A stretch of 64,000 nucleotides of DNA. It comes from Donghicola mangrovi. GTDB lineage: Bacteria > Pseudomonadota > Alphaproteobacteria > Rhodobacterales > Rhodobacteraceae. The notes under the pieces are model-generated. The model was not told where the DNA came from, ran no database searches, and saw only the letters and a program-made list of their open reading frames with translations. A program made the translations under genes and the position numbers. Numbering within the stretch: position 1 is the first letter of the stretch; every line of letters begins with the position of its first letter. The DNA is taken from the NCBI RefSeq assembly GCF_013377535.1, contig NZ_JABCJE010000002.1:1-64000 (forward strand), given 5' to 3'. Shown here piece by piece: positions 55,454 through 63,421 of the stretch.

Positions 55454-57226
55454 TTACTGTCGGGCGCTGATGCTGTTGCCGGCACCATTCTGTTCAAAGT
55501 GGGCGACGTTGTAGTCACCGCTCTGGGTGATGGTCTGCATGTTGGTCTGGTTGCTGCCGCGGATGGTGCTGACCAGAACGTTGTGGTTGCCCTCTTGGGT
55601 CAGGTTGAAGCGGCCGTTGCCATCGTTGATGGTCAGATCCATCAGGTTGTTATTGCCGATTTGGGCGGTGTTCAGAATGTTGCCGCCGCCATGCAGTTCA
55701 GCGAACAGTTCGTTGGCCAGACCGGTCTGGATGCCGACGATGCTGTTCTGCGCGCCGGTCACCGACAGGTCGTAGACGTTGTCGCTCTGGAGTTGGGACA
55801 GAGCCAGCTTGTTCTGCGCACCGGTGATCGCGACGGTCGCGCTGTTTGCGGTGCCGCTCTGCTCGGTCTTGAACAGGTTGTCGGCGCCGGTCAGCGACAG
55901 GGTTAGGACGTTTTGCGCGCCGAACTGGGCCAGACGGTTCGAGGTGTCGTTCGTATTATCATAGTCGGTGCTGTTGCCTGCGCCGATGATGTCTACGGTC
56001 ATCGCGTTGTTGGTGCCGTCTGCATCGCTGCTGCCCTGCTGGGCCAGAACGGTGCTGCCCGCGCCATTCACGTCAAAGTTCATCGAGTTCGAGCCGTACT
56101 GCAGAAGCTGCATCGCAATGCCGTCACCGTTCAGCACGCCGATCGTCACGGTGTTGGCGTCGCCCGACTGACCAATGCCCAGGTCGATGTTATTGTTGCT
56201 GATGTTGGTGATGGTGATGATGTTGGCGCTGCCGTCCTGCGAGAACGCGGTTTCATTGTTGTCACCGGTGATCTGCGCGATGCCCGCGCGGTTCAGGTCG
56301 CCGCTCTGGAAGATGCCGAACTGGTTGTTGTCGCCGCGCACGTTCCAATCCGCGATGTTGCTATCGCCGTTTTGGCTAATGGCGCCGCCGGCAATTCCCA
56401 GACCCGAGGCAAAGCGCGCCGACAGACCGCCATTCCCGTTTCCGTCACCATTCATGATAATTCCGGCGGTGTTGGCGTCGCCATTCTGGATGATGGAATT
56501 GACTGCGTTTCCAATCAATTCGCCAGTGGTGTTACCGTTATTCTGGGTGATCGACAGAGTGTTGCCCGCACCGTTTTGCTGGATGCCGTAAATGACGTTG
56601 GCTGCGCCGACCTGGTTCAATTCCATTCCGTTGTCCGCACCGGACTGGATCATCTGCTCGCCATCGCGGCCGATACGGTTGGCAGAGGCAGCGCCATCAG
56701 CGACAGTCGCGCCAGTGGTGTCGCGGGATTGGGTAATCTCGACGGTATTTACCGCGCCATTGATGGTGTTTTCCTGGCTGATGCCGGAAATCACGTTGGC
56801 GGCGTCATCGGGCGTGGAATTGTTGACCGATCCCTGATTGACCGAAATCTGGTTCTGCAATGTGGCCGCATTCGAAACGCCAATTTGCGAGAGGGTGCCA
56901 ACGGTATTGTTATTCTGGGTTTGGGTCAGGGCCACGCTGTTGCGATCACCGGATTGTGTCAGGCCAGTGCCCGTTGCGCCGATGCTATTGCCCTCGCCAT
57001 TTTGTGTAAGGTCGGCGTAGTTCTTGTTTCCGGCCTGAATTGCGGTGGTGCGGCTGTCCCCATTGATCGAACCTACCGAGTTTTGCTTACCAGTTTGGGT
57101 CACGATCGCTTTGTTGTCCGCACCGTCCTGCGAGATGAGTGCATAGTTGGTCGCCTCTTGTGCCGAGACGTTGGCTGCAAGAACTGCAATTGACGCGGAC
57201 GAAATAAACAAGCTTTTCAGTTTCAT
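55454..57226 (-). CDS. Very large curlin-repeat protein (amyloid fibre subunit)
   Basis: A 590-residue exported protein with signal peptide MKLKSLFISSASIAVLAANVSA. The rest is built of Gln/Asn/Gly-rich curlin-like units of about 20-23 residues (for example LTQNGEGNSIG, LTQSGDRNSVALTQ, ITQSGDYNVAHFEQNG). E. coli CsgA has five such repeats in about 150 residues; here there are over twenty. It is divergent from csgF-csgG and faces a 400-base control region. It should be secreted through CsgG and form surface amyloid for biofilm. It contains no Cys. Confidence 0.88.
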   Translation of the reverse strand: MKLKSLFISSASIAVLAANVSAQEATNYALISQDGADNKAIVTQTGKQNSVGSINGDSRTTAIQAGNKNYADLTQNGEGNSIGATGTGLTQSGDRNSVALTQTQNNNTVGTLSQIGVSNAATLQNQISVNQGSVNNSTPDDAANVISGISQENTINGAVNTVEITQSRDTTGATVADGAASANRIGRDGEQMIQSGADNGMELNQVGAANVIYGIQQNGAGNTLSITQNNGNTTGELIGNAVNSIIQNGDANTAGIIMNGDGNGNGGLSARFASGLGIAGGAISQNGDSNIADWNVRGDNNQFGIFQSGDLNRAGIAQITGDNNETAFSQDGSANIITITNISNNNIDLGIGQSGDANTVTIGVLNGDGIAMQLLQYGSNSMNFDVNGAGSTVLAQQGSSDADGTNNAMTVDIIGAGNSTDYDNTNDTSNRLAQFGAQNVLTLSLTGADNLFKTEQSGTANSATVAITGAQNKLALSQLQSDNVYDLSVTGAQNSIVGIQTGLANELFAELHGGGNILNTAQIGNNNLMDLTINDGNGRFNLTQEGNHNVLVSTIRGSNQTNMQTITQSGDYNVAHFEQNGAGNSISARQ

Positions 57227-57630
57227 CTTTTGGCTTCCGTGTTTCTTTGAGTGGTTGCACGTGGCTTTTTAGCTGCCATTGAACCGTTTACTGTCCGCAC
57301 GCCCCCAGAGTTTCGCGGCCACACTATAGATAACGTTATCTTTGTGTCCTGTTCATTAGGATTACACGTTACCTTTCTGTCGTATAGCAGTCACCTTCTA
57401 ACTGTCGAATGTAAAAGTGCTGAAAGTGGTAATCTGAATTTGCATGACGTTACCACTATGGATTACCGGTAACACCCGAACGGATATATTTTTAATACCT
57501 AAGGGTATATTCCGTACTTTAGTGATGTGGATAATCACCTGTTGGCTGTAATTAATTTTCCGATACAACCCGTTAAAATATGGCTTAATAGTGGAAGAGT
57601 AGAAAACCCATCCAAACGGGATGATAAAAA
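57227..57630. promoter_or_regulatory. Curli control region with repeated GTTACC/GGTAAC elements
   Basis: 404 AT-rich bases between divergent curli genes. Palindromes: AGATAACGTTATCT (57328-57341), AGTGGTAA...TTACCACT (57425-57432 with 57450-57457), TTACCGGTAA (57463-57472). CGTTACC also occurs near 57368. These look like repeated sites for one regulator. At 57477-57510 is the motif shared with the sigma-gene upstream region. Confidence 0.6.
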
Positions 57631-58086
57631 ATGGCAGGTCGAATCACCTTGGCGCTGGGGATGGCGCTATTAATGGCTCCGCTCGGGGCTTCGGGGCAGG
57701 ACCTCGTTTATCAGCCGGTTAATCCAAGTTTCGGCGGGAGCCCTCTGAATTCGGGGCATTTATTGTCGATCGCGAATGCGCAGCGAAATGCGACCGCGTG
57801 GGATTACGAGGCACCGGCCTCTGCCGGATCGCTGTCGTCATCGACCGCGGGGTTGTCGCAGGCCGAGCTTTTTGCGCGGCAGCTGCAAAGCCGTCTGCTG
57901 TCTTCGCTGTCAAGTGAGGTTGTCGAGGCCATCTTCGGCGACGACCCCCAGCAAAGCGGCACCGTCATCTTTGGCACCACCGAAATCAGCTTTGATCGCA
58001 GCGTGGACTCCATCGATCTGACCCTGACCGACACGGTGGACGGAACCGTCACTGAAATCTCTGTGCCGCAGTTGGTGGTGAATTGA
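57631..58086 (+). CDS. csgF: Curli assembly protein CsgF
   Basis: A 151-residue exported protein. After signal peptide MAGRITLALGMALLMAPLGASG, the mature N-terminus QDLVYQPVNPSFGGSPLNSGHLL is the strongly conserved CsgF segment that plugs into the CsgG pore. The C-terminal half (VIFGTTEISFDRSVDSIDLTLTD) is a beta-rich domain. It helps subunits leave the pore and nucleate on the surface. Its stop overlaps csgG by one base. Confidence 0.92.
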   Translation: MAGRITLALGMALLMAPLGASGQDLVYQPVNPSFGGSPLNSGHLLSIANAQRNATAWDYEAPASAGSLSSSTAGLSQAELFARQLQSRLLSSLSSEVVEAIFGDDPQQSGTVIFGTTEISFDRSVDSIDLTLTDTVDGTVTEISVPQLVVN

Positions 58087-59126
58087 TGGGGGCCGTTCGG
58101 AAACTGCTCGTGCTTGGGACCATGATTGGCGGCTTGGCGGGCTGTGACGCCAATCTGCCCGCCATGTACAAAGAGGCAGGCGCCGCCAAATTTGCCGCCG
58201 AGCAAGCTCAAACAACGGACCAGTCGCGCGCCCTGATGAACGTGCCGCGTCCGGCGCGCAAACTGACCGTGTCGGTCTTTGATATGCCCGACCTGAGCGG
58301 CCAGTACAAAGAGACAACCACAGGTCAGAACCTGTCCCGCGCTGTCACGCAGGGCGGGGCGGACATCCTGATCAAGACCCTGATGGAGGCAGGCGGCCGC
58401 CGCTGGTTCAACGTCTTGGACCGCGCCGCGCTGGATAGCTTGCTCAAGGAACGCCAGATCGTCACCGAAATGCGCCGCATCTATCGCGGCGAGGCCGAGG
58501 TGGATGCAGGTGCTCTGGGTCCGATGGATCACGCGGGGATCATGATTCAGGGCGCGATTGTGGGCTACGATTCCAACATCGTGTCGGGCGGCCTTGGGGC
58601 GCAGTATCTGGGGATCGGCGCGAACCGCCGCTACAAACTGGACGTGGTCACGGTCAGCCTGCGCGCGATTGCCACCGAAACCGGCGAAGTGCTGGCGGCG
58701 GTCATGGTGCGCAAACCGATTGCCTCGATCTCGACCCAGGGGAATGTGTTCCGCTACGTGGCGCTGGACGAGCTGTTGGAAAGTGAACTTGGGGTCGCCA
58801 TGAACGAACCCAAACAGCTGGCGATCGAGGCCGCAATCCAGAAGGCCGTGCTGTCCCTGATCGCCGAAGCGGTGGACGTGGGCCTGTGGGACTTTGCCGA
58901 TCCCGCCGCAGGGCGCGCCTTTCTCGAGGCGTACCGCCGCGAAAAATACGGCGACACCGCGCAGTCGGTCGAGCAGGTGTCCCAGCGCACCAAGCAAAGC
59001 CTGACGATCCCGCGCACAGTCCCCGCCAAGCCAGAGCCCGAAGCCCCTGTCGTTCGGCAGGTGGACCCCCAGAATGGCGGGGCCGTACCGCCCGTCGATG
59101 AGGCCTCTGACGAGGTGCTGGGCTGA
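58086..59126 (+). CDS. csgG: Curli secretion channel CsgG
   Basis: A 346-residue outer-membrane lipoprotein that forms the nonameric secretion pore. It has lipobox LAGC near residue 19. Typical segments are LTVSVFDMPDLSGQYKE, RWFNVLDRAALDSLLKERQIV, GAIVGYDSNIVSGGLGAQYLGIG and RYKLDVVTVSLRAI. The C-terminus carries a 60-residue Pro-rich extension not found in E. coli CsgG. The ATG overlaps the csgF stop (TGATG). CsgE is not found nearby. Confidence 0.93.
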   Translation: MGAVRKLLVLGTMIGGLAGCDANLPAMYKEAGAAKFAAEQAQTTDQSRALMNVPRPARKLTVSVFDMPDLSGQYKETTTGQNLSRAVTQGGADILIKTLMEAGGRRWFNVLDRAALDSLLKERQIVTEMRRIYRGEAEVDAGALGPMDHAGIMIQGAIVGYDSNIVSGGLGAQYLGIGANRRYKLDVVTVSLRAIATETGEVLAAVMVRKPIASISTQGNVFRYVALDELLESELGVAMNEPKQLAIEAAIQKAVLSLIAEAVDVGLWDFADPAAGRAFLEAYRREKYGDTAQSVEQVSQRTKQSLTIPRTVPAKPEPEAPVVRQVDPQNGGAVPPVDEASDEVLG

Positions 59127-59256
59127 AATATCCAACGGTCAGGCCGTTTGGTTAACTGACCCACCAATGAACCGCCAAACCGGCAGGAAGGAGGTCTACC
59201 CGCAAAACTGCAAGCATGGCATTCCGAAATGGCACCCTTAGCCATGCCGGACCTCC

Positions 59257-59598
59257 ATGCGCCACTTCCTGAGACATATCTGCCTGAGCGCGCTGTTCGC
59301 CGCGATCTTGCCGGCAGGACAGGTGTGGGCTGGCAATGGCATCTATCTGCTGCAGATCGGCGCAGAGACGGGCCTTGGCGAAGAGCATCTGTTCGACCAG
59401 CCCCTGTTGGCCAATCTGGATGTCACCGGTCAGGACCCCTTGGTCGAGGTGATCCAGATGGGGGCCGCGCTGAGCGCCGATGTCCACGTGCACGGCACCG
59501 ATTGCCACGTCGAACTGCACCAGCTTGGTGTCGGGCAGTTCGCCAGCGTTAGCCAGAGCGGCTGGCACAACGACGTGGTGCTGTCTCAGGGTTTCTGA
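59257..59598 (+). CDS. Short curlin-repeat protein (possible CsgB-like minor subunit)
   Basis: A 113-residue exported protein with signal peptide ending AGQVWA. The mature part has three or four weak curlin-like units (LVEVIQMGAALSADVHV, CHVELHQLGVGQFASV, SQSGWHNDVVLSQ). It has too few units for a main fibre subunit and could nucleate fibres as CsgB does. It lies in the csgFG unit, 130 bases after csgG. Assignment to a known Csg protein is not secure. Confidence 0.65.
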   Translation: MRHFLRHICLSALFAAILPAGQVWAGNGIYLLQIGAETGLGEEHLFDQPLLANLDVTGQDPLVEVIQMGAALSADVHVHGTDCHVELHQLGVGQFASVSQSGWHNDVVLSQGF

Positions 59599-59622
59599 AA
59601 CCTTTTCACCTCGGAGATCGTC

Positions 59623-60282
59623 ATGAGGTGCATGAGACGTCCTATCTATATATCCCTAGCCCTGATCGTGGCCGGTGCCCCCGTGCTGGCGGACGGCAAC
59701 AAGATCTATCTGACCCAGTCCGCGCCCTTTAACGGCAATAGCGCGGGCAACACGATCAATGTGGACCAGAGCGCGGCGGACTTCAGTCTGATCGGCCTCG
59801 AGAGCAATCCGGCCCTGCAAGCGGGGCGTGGCAACAGCGCAGACATTCTGGCCGAGGGCTATGGCTCTGAAATCCTGCTGCGGCAGGAGAACAATTCGAC
59901 CAACGGGAACACGGCGGCGCTCTATACCTATGGGATGGTGGACGCGGCTCTGACCCAAAGCGGCGAGCAGAACATCGCGACCCTGCGCGTCATGGGGCCC
60001 GGAATGACCGGCCAGATCACACAGGACGGCAACCTGAACCAGGGCACCCTGAACGCGGTCGGCATCATGGGCACCGCCACGCTAGAGCAGATTGGCTCCA
60101 ACATCGACGCCACGCTGAACGTCGAGGCCTATTATGGCCACGTGAACTATGCGATCGAGGGCTCGAACCTGCGCTTTGCCAACGAAGGCCCGACGATCCG
60201 GACCTTTGGCCAGACGGTGAACATCCGTCAGAGCGCTCTGGGCCTTGTCGGGTCAGAGAACGGGCGGGGCAATCAGAAATGA
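59623..60282 (+). CDS. Curlin-repeat protein
   Basis: A 219-residue exported protein with signal peptide ending GAPVLA. It contains about eight Gln/Asn/Gly-rich units (INVDQSAADFSLIG, ILLRQENNSTNGNTAAL, LTQSGEQNIATLRV, ITQDGNLNQGTLN, VNIRQSALGLVG). It resembles CsgA/CsgB in size and spacing and may be a second fibre subunit or nucleator. It overlaps the next gene by four bases, so the two products are likely made together. GGAG lies six bases before the ATG. Confidence 0.8.
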   Translation: MRCMRRPIYISLALIVAGAPVLADGNKIYLTQSAPFNGNSAGNTINVDQSAADFSLIGLESNPALQAGRGNSADILAEGYGSEILLRQENNSTNGNTAALYTYGMVDAALTQSGEQNIATLRVMGPGMTGQITQDGNLNQGTLNAVGIMGTATLEQIGSNIDATLNVEAYYGHVNYAIEGSNLRFANEGPTIRTFGQTVNIRQSALGLVGSENGRGNQK

Positions 60283-60998
60283 AGCGCGTTCTGTTGGCGA
60301 TGCTGTTGGTGGCGGCAGGGCCTGCGATGTCCCAATCGGCGGCCGATTATTTGCAGGCTTTTTCGGGCGAGTGGTATTCCTTTGACCGCGCGCGGGCGCA
60401 GAATGGCGGCGTGTGCCGCGTCGATCTGACGACCGAGCCGATGGGCAACGCGCTTGTGGCCAAGGCCGAAAACTGCGGCGCGGGGATGGACTTGCTGGGG
60501 GCGTGGGGGATTGTGGACGGCCAGATTGCCATGCTGTCCGATGATCAGCGCGTGCTGGCGCTAATGGGCGGCAATCAGGTACGGATGACAGGGGATGACC
60601 TGTCCTCACGCCGCAGCCTGATCCTAGAGCGGCGCCAACCCAGCGGGTTCGTCGTGAGCCTGCAACAAGCGATCAAATCGCAGAACTGCCTGTATATCGG
60701 CTACACCGCCGACTGCTCGAACAAAGAGGATGTGAGCCCGCTGCTGTCCGCCAAGACCGACGCGCAGGTGCATCTTCAAACTGCCACCCGTGTGAACCTG
60801 CGCGAACAGCCGCGCCGGGATGCGCCGGTGTCGCTGGTTCTGGACCGGCTGACCAAGGCCGATGCCACCGAATGCCTGACGGCCACCGATGGCATCTGGT
60901 GCAAAGTCACTGTGGGCGAGACCAGCGGTTGGCTGGCCCGCAACGCGATCCGTCAGAAAAAATGGGCCGTCACGACCTTCGAGCTGTCGGGCAGCTAG
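60279..60998 (+). CDS. Exported AprI/Inh-like plus SH3-domain protein of the curli operon
   Basis: A 239-residue exported protein with signal peptide ending GPAMS. Residues 25-115 (YLQAFSGEWYSFDRARAQNGGVCRVDL...) resemble the AprI/Inh beta-barrel known as a metalloprotease inhibitor. Residues 160-225 (VHLQTATRVNLREQPRRDAPVSLVLDRL...GWLARN) are a bacterial SH3 domain. Translational overlap with a curlin gene suggests a periplasmic helper, perhaps a chaperone or inhibitor in place of CsgC/CsgE; this is inference. Confidence 0.72.
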   Translation: MKRVLLAMLLVAAGPAMSQSAADYLQAFSGEWYSFDRARAQNGGVCRVDLTTEPMGNALVAKAENCGAGMDLLGAWGIVDGQIAMLSDDQRVLALMGGNQVRMTGDDLSSRRSLILERRQPSGFVVSLQQAIKSQNCLYIGYTADCSNKEDVSPLLSAKTDAQVHLQTATRVNLREQPRRDAPVSLVLDRLTKADATECLTATDGIWCKVTVGETSGWLARNAIRQKKWAVTTFELSGS

Positions 60999-61005
60999 GG
61001 CTGGA

Positions 61006-61851
61006 TCAGAAATCGAGCCCCAGATCCAGCGTCTTGGCCGAATGGGTCAGGGCGCCCGAGCTGATATAGTTCACACCGGTCGCGGCAACCTCGGCCACGC
61101 GGGGTAGGGTCATGTTGCCGGACGCTTCCAGCACCAGACGGCCCGCGTTCATTGCTACAGCTTCGACCAGAGTGGGGGTGTCCATGTTGTCCAGCAGAAC
61201 AACATCGGCGCCGCCAACCTCCAGCACTTCGGCCAGCTGGTCCAAGCGGTCCACCTCGATCTCGACCTTCATCATGTGGCTGGCCTGAGCCTTGACCGCC
61301 TCGAGCACAGGGGTGATGCCGCCCGCTGCCGCGATGTGGTTGTCCTTGATCAGGATAGCGTCGGACAGGCTGAAGCGGTGGTTGAAGCCGCCGCCGTGGA
61401 GAACCGCCTGCTTTTCCACCAGACGCAGACCAGGGGTGGTCTTGCGGGTGCAGGTCACGCGGCAGTTGGTGCCACGGGTTTCCGCGACATAGGCGGCAGT
61501 CATGGTGGCGATGCCGGTCAGACGACCCGCAAAGTTCAGCGCCACACGTTCACCTGACAGGATGCTGGCCGCGCTGCCCTCGATCGTCATCAGCACGTCG
61601 CCTTTGCCACAGGGCTGACCGTCGGCGATCAGGGTCTCGACCTTCAGGGTCGGGTCCACCAGATGAAAGGCGATGCGGGCGATCTGCATCCCCGACACAA
61701 TGCCCGCCTCGCGCGCGTTCAGGCGCGCGGTATAGGTGGTGCCTGCGGGGATCACCGTGCGGGTGGTGATGTCGCCATAGGTCCCCAGATCCTCGGCCAA
61801 GGCGTTGCGGACGACGGGTTCCAGAACCAGATCGGGCAGGGCAGAGTTCAT
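61006..61851 (-). CDS. nadC: Nicotinate-nucleotide pyrophosphorylase (carboxylating)
   Basis: A 281-residue enzyme that turns quinolinate and PRPP into nicotinate mononucleotide in NAD synthesis. Motifs: LAEDLGTYGDITTR, RVALNFAGRLTGIAT, CTRKTTPGLRLVEKQAVLHGGGFNHRFSLSDAILIKDNH, VEIEVDRLDQL and VLLDNMD. It follows nadB by three bases in nadABC. Confidence 0.96.
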   Translation of the reverse strand: MNSALPDLVLEPVVRNALAEDLGTYGDITTRTVIPAGTTYTARLNAREAGIVSGMQIARIAFHLVDPTLKVETLIADGQPCGKGDVLMTIEGSAASILSGERVALNFAGRLTGIATMTAAYVAETRGTNCRVTCTRKTTPGLRLVEKQAVLHGGGFNHRFSLSDAILIKDNHIAAAGGITPVLEAVKAQASHMMKVEIEVDRLDQLAEVLEVGGADVVLLDNMDTPTLVEAVAMNAGRLVLEASGNMTLPRVAEVAATGVNYISSGALTHSAKTLDLGLDF

Positions 61852-61854
61852 CGC

Positions 61855-63414
61855 TTACTCCTTGGCGTAGCGGGCGCGGATATCCAGCGCCTGATCCAGC
61901 GTCATCTCGGAACGGACGCCGGTCGGGTCGGTCTGCGGAAAATCGGAACGGAAATGCGCTCCGCGGCTTTCTTCGCGCATCAATGCGGCGGCGGCAATCA
62001 GCGTTGCGGTCGCAGTCATGTTCGACAGGGCCTCGCAGCTGGGTTGGCTGAACTCGATCAGATAGATGCGGGCCAGCGCGTCCTTCAGATCGGCGCCATT
62101 GCGGACCACGCCGACCTTGTCGGTCATGATGCGGCGCAGGTCGGCCACCAGATCCTCGCGCGGGGGGGCGATGGTGCCTGCGTCGGGCAGGGTGATCTCT
62201 TCGGCCGCGGGAACGGTCCCCAGATTGTTCAGGATCGAGGTCGCCGCACGGCGGGCATAGACCAGCGCCTCTAGCAGACCGTTCGAGGCCAGACGGTTCG
62301 CCCCGTGCAATCCGGTCGAGGCACACTCGCCGCAGCACCACAGGTTATCCAGCGTCGAGCGCCCCTGATCGTCCACCTTGATCCCGCCCATATGGTAGTG
62401 CGCAGCGGCGGCCACGGGGATGGTTCCGGTGACAGGGTCGATACCGGCACGGGCACAAGCCTCGGCCACGGCGGGGAAGTGGGTCAGAATCTCGGCACCG
62501 ATGGCCTCACGTGTGTCGAGGCTGGGTTCGTATCCGGCTTGGGTCTGGGCATAGATGCCACGGGCGACGATATCGCGGGGGGCAAGTTCTGCGTCGGGGT
62601 GAAGCCCCTGCATGAACCGTTTGCCCATCTTGTTGACCAGAATGGCCCCTTCACCGCGCAGGGCCTCTGTGGCCAAGGGGGCGGGGTCCTCGCCCGAGGC
62701 GATGGCGGTCGGGTGGAACTGCACGAATTCGGCGTCGGCGATCACGGCACCGGCGCGGGCGGCCATGCCGATCACCTGACCACGGATGCGCGGCGGATTG
62801 GTGGTCAGAGCATAGAGCCCGCCCGACCCGCCACCGGCCATCAAATGCGCTGCGCCGCGTACCAGCACGGGCGCGCTGCGGTCACTGCCCGAACCGGCGA
62901 TCCATACACCGGTCACGCGGCCGTCATGCACCTCAAGGCCCGTCGCCATATGGCGTTCCATGACCTGCACCGAAGGGGTCTCTCGGACCTGAGCCACCAG
63001 CGCCTTCATGATCTCGGCACCGGCCTGATCCCCGCGCACCCGCACCACGCGGGCAAAGCTGTGGGCGGCCTCGCGGCTCATGACGTAGCCACCTTCGGGG
63101 GTCCGGTCGAACGGCGTGCCCAGATTGGTCAGGTTCAGGATATGCTGGCGCGCCTCTTGGCAGACGGCGGTTGCGACGGCGGGGTCCACGGTGCCAGCGC
63201 CAGCGGATACGGTATCGCGGGCGTGCTCTTCGGGGGTGTCGCGGTCATCCATGGCAGCGGCAACGCCGCCTTGGGCCCATGCGGAACTTGCGCCTTCTCC
63301 CAAAACTTCGGGCGAAATCATCAGGACGGGATAGGGGGCCAGGGTCAGGGCCGCATAAAGCGCCCCCAGCCCCGCGCCGACGATCACCACCCGTTCGGTG
63401 GTCACGCTGGTCAT
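61855..63414 (-). CDS. nadB: L-aspartate oxidase
   Basis: A 519-residue flavoenzyme giving iminoaspartate. FAD-binding start VVIVGAGLGALYAALTLA; the succinate-dehydrogenase-type parts SAWAQGGVAAAMDDRDTPEEHA, FVQFHPTAI, YHMGGIKVDDQGR and STGLHGANRLASNGLLEALV are present. It is the middle gene of nadA-nadB-nadC, with seven bases after nadA. Confidence 0.96.
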   Translation of the reverse strand: MTSVTTERVVIVGAGLGALYAALTLAPYPVLMISPEVLGEGASSAWAQGGVAAAMDDRDTPEEHARDTVSAGAGTVDPAVATAVCQEARQHILNLTNLGTPFDRTPEGGYVMSREAAHSFARVVRVRGDQAGAEIMKALVAQVRETPSVQVMERHMATGLEVHDGRVTGVWIAGSGSDRSAPVLVRGAAHLMAGGGSGGLYALTTNPPRIRGQVIGMAARAGAVIADAEFVQFHPTAIASGEDPAPLATEALRGEGAILVNKMGKRFMQGLHPDAELAPRDIVARGIYAQTQAGYEPSLDTREAIGAEILTHFPAVAEACARAGIDPVTGTIPVAAAAHYHMGGIKVDDQGRSTLDNLWCCGECASTGLHGANRLASNGLLEALVYARRAATSILNNLGTVPAAEEITLPDAGTIAPPREDLVADLRRIMTDKVGVVRNGADLKDALARIYLIEFSQPSCEALSNMTATATLIAAAALMREESRGAHFRSDFPQTDPTGVRSEMTLDQALDIRARYAKE

Positions 63415-63421
63415 GATAGGT

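Noticed and set aside
55913-57193. 426-codon frame antisense to the large curlin gene
   Set aside because: The mirror of a repetitive gene often stays open; the sense strand has a signal peptide and curlin repeats.
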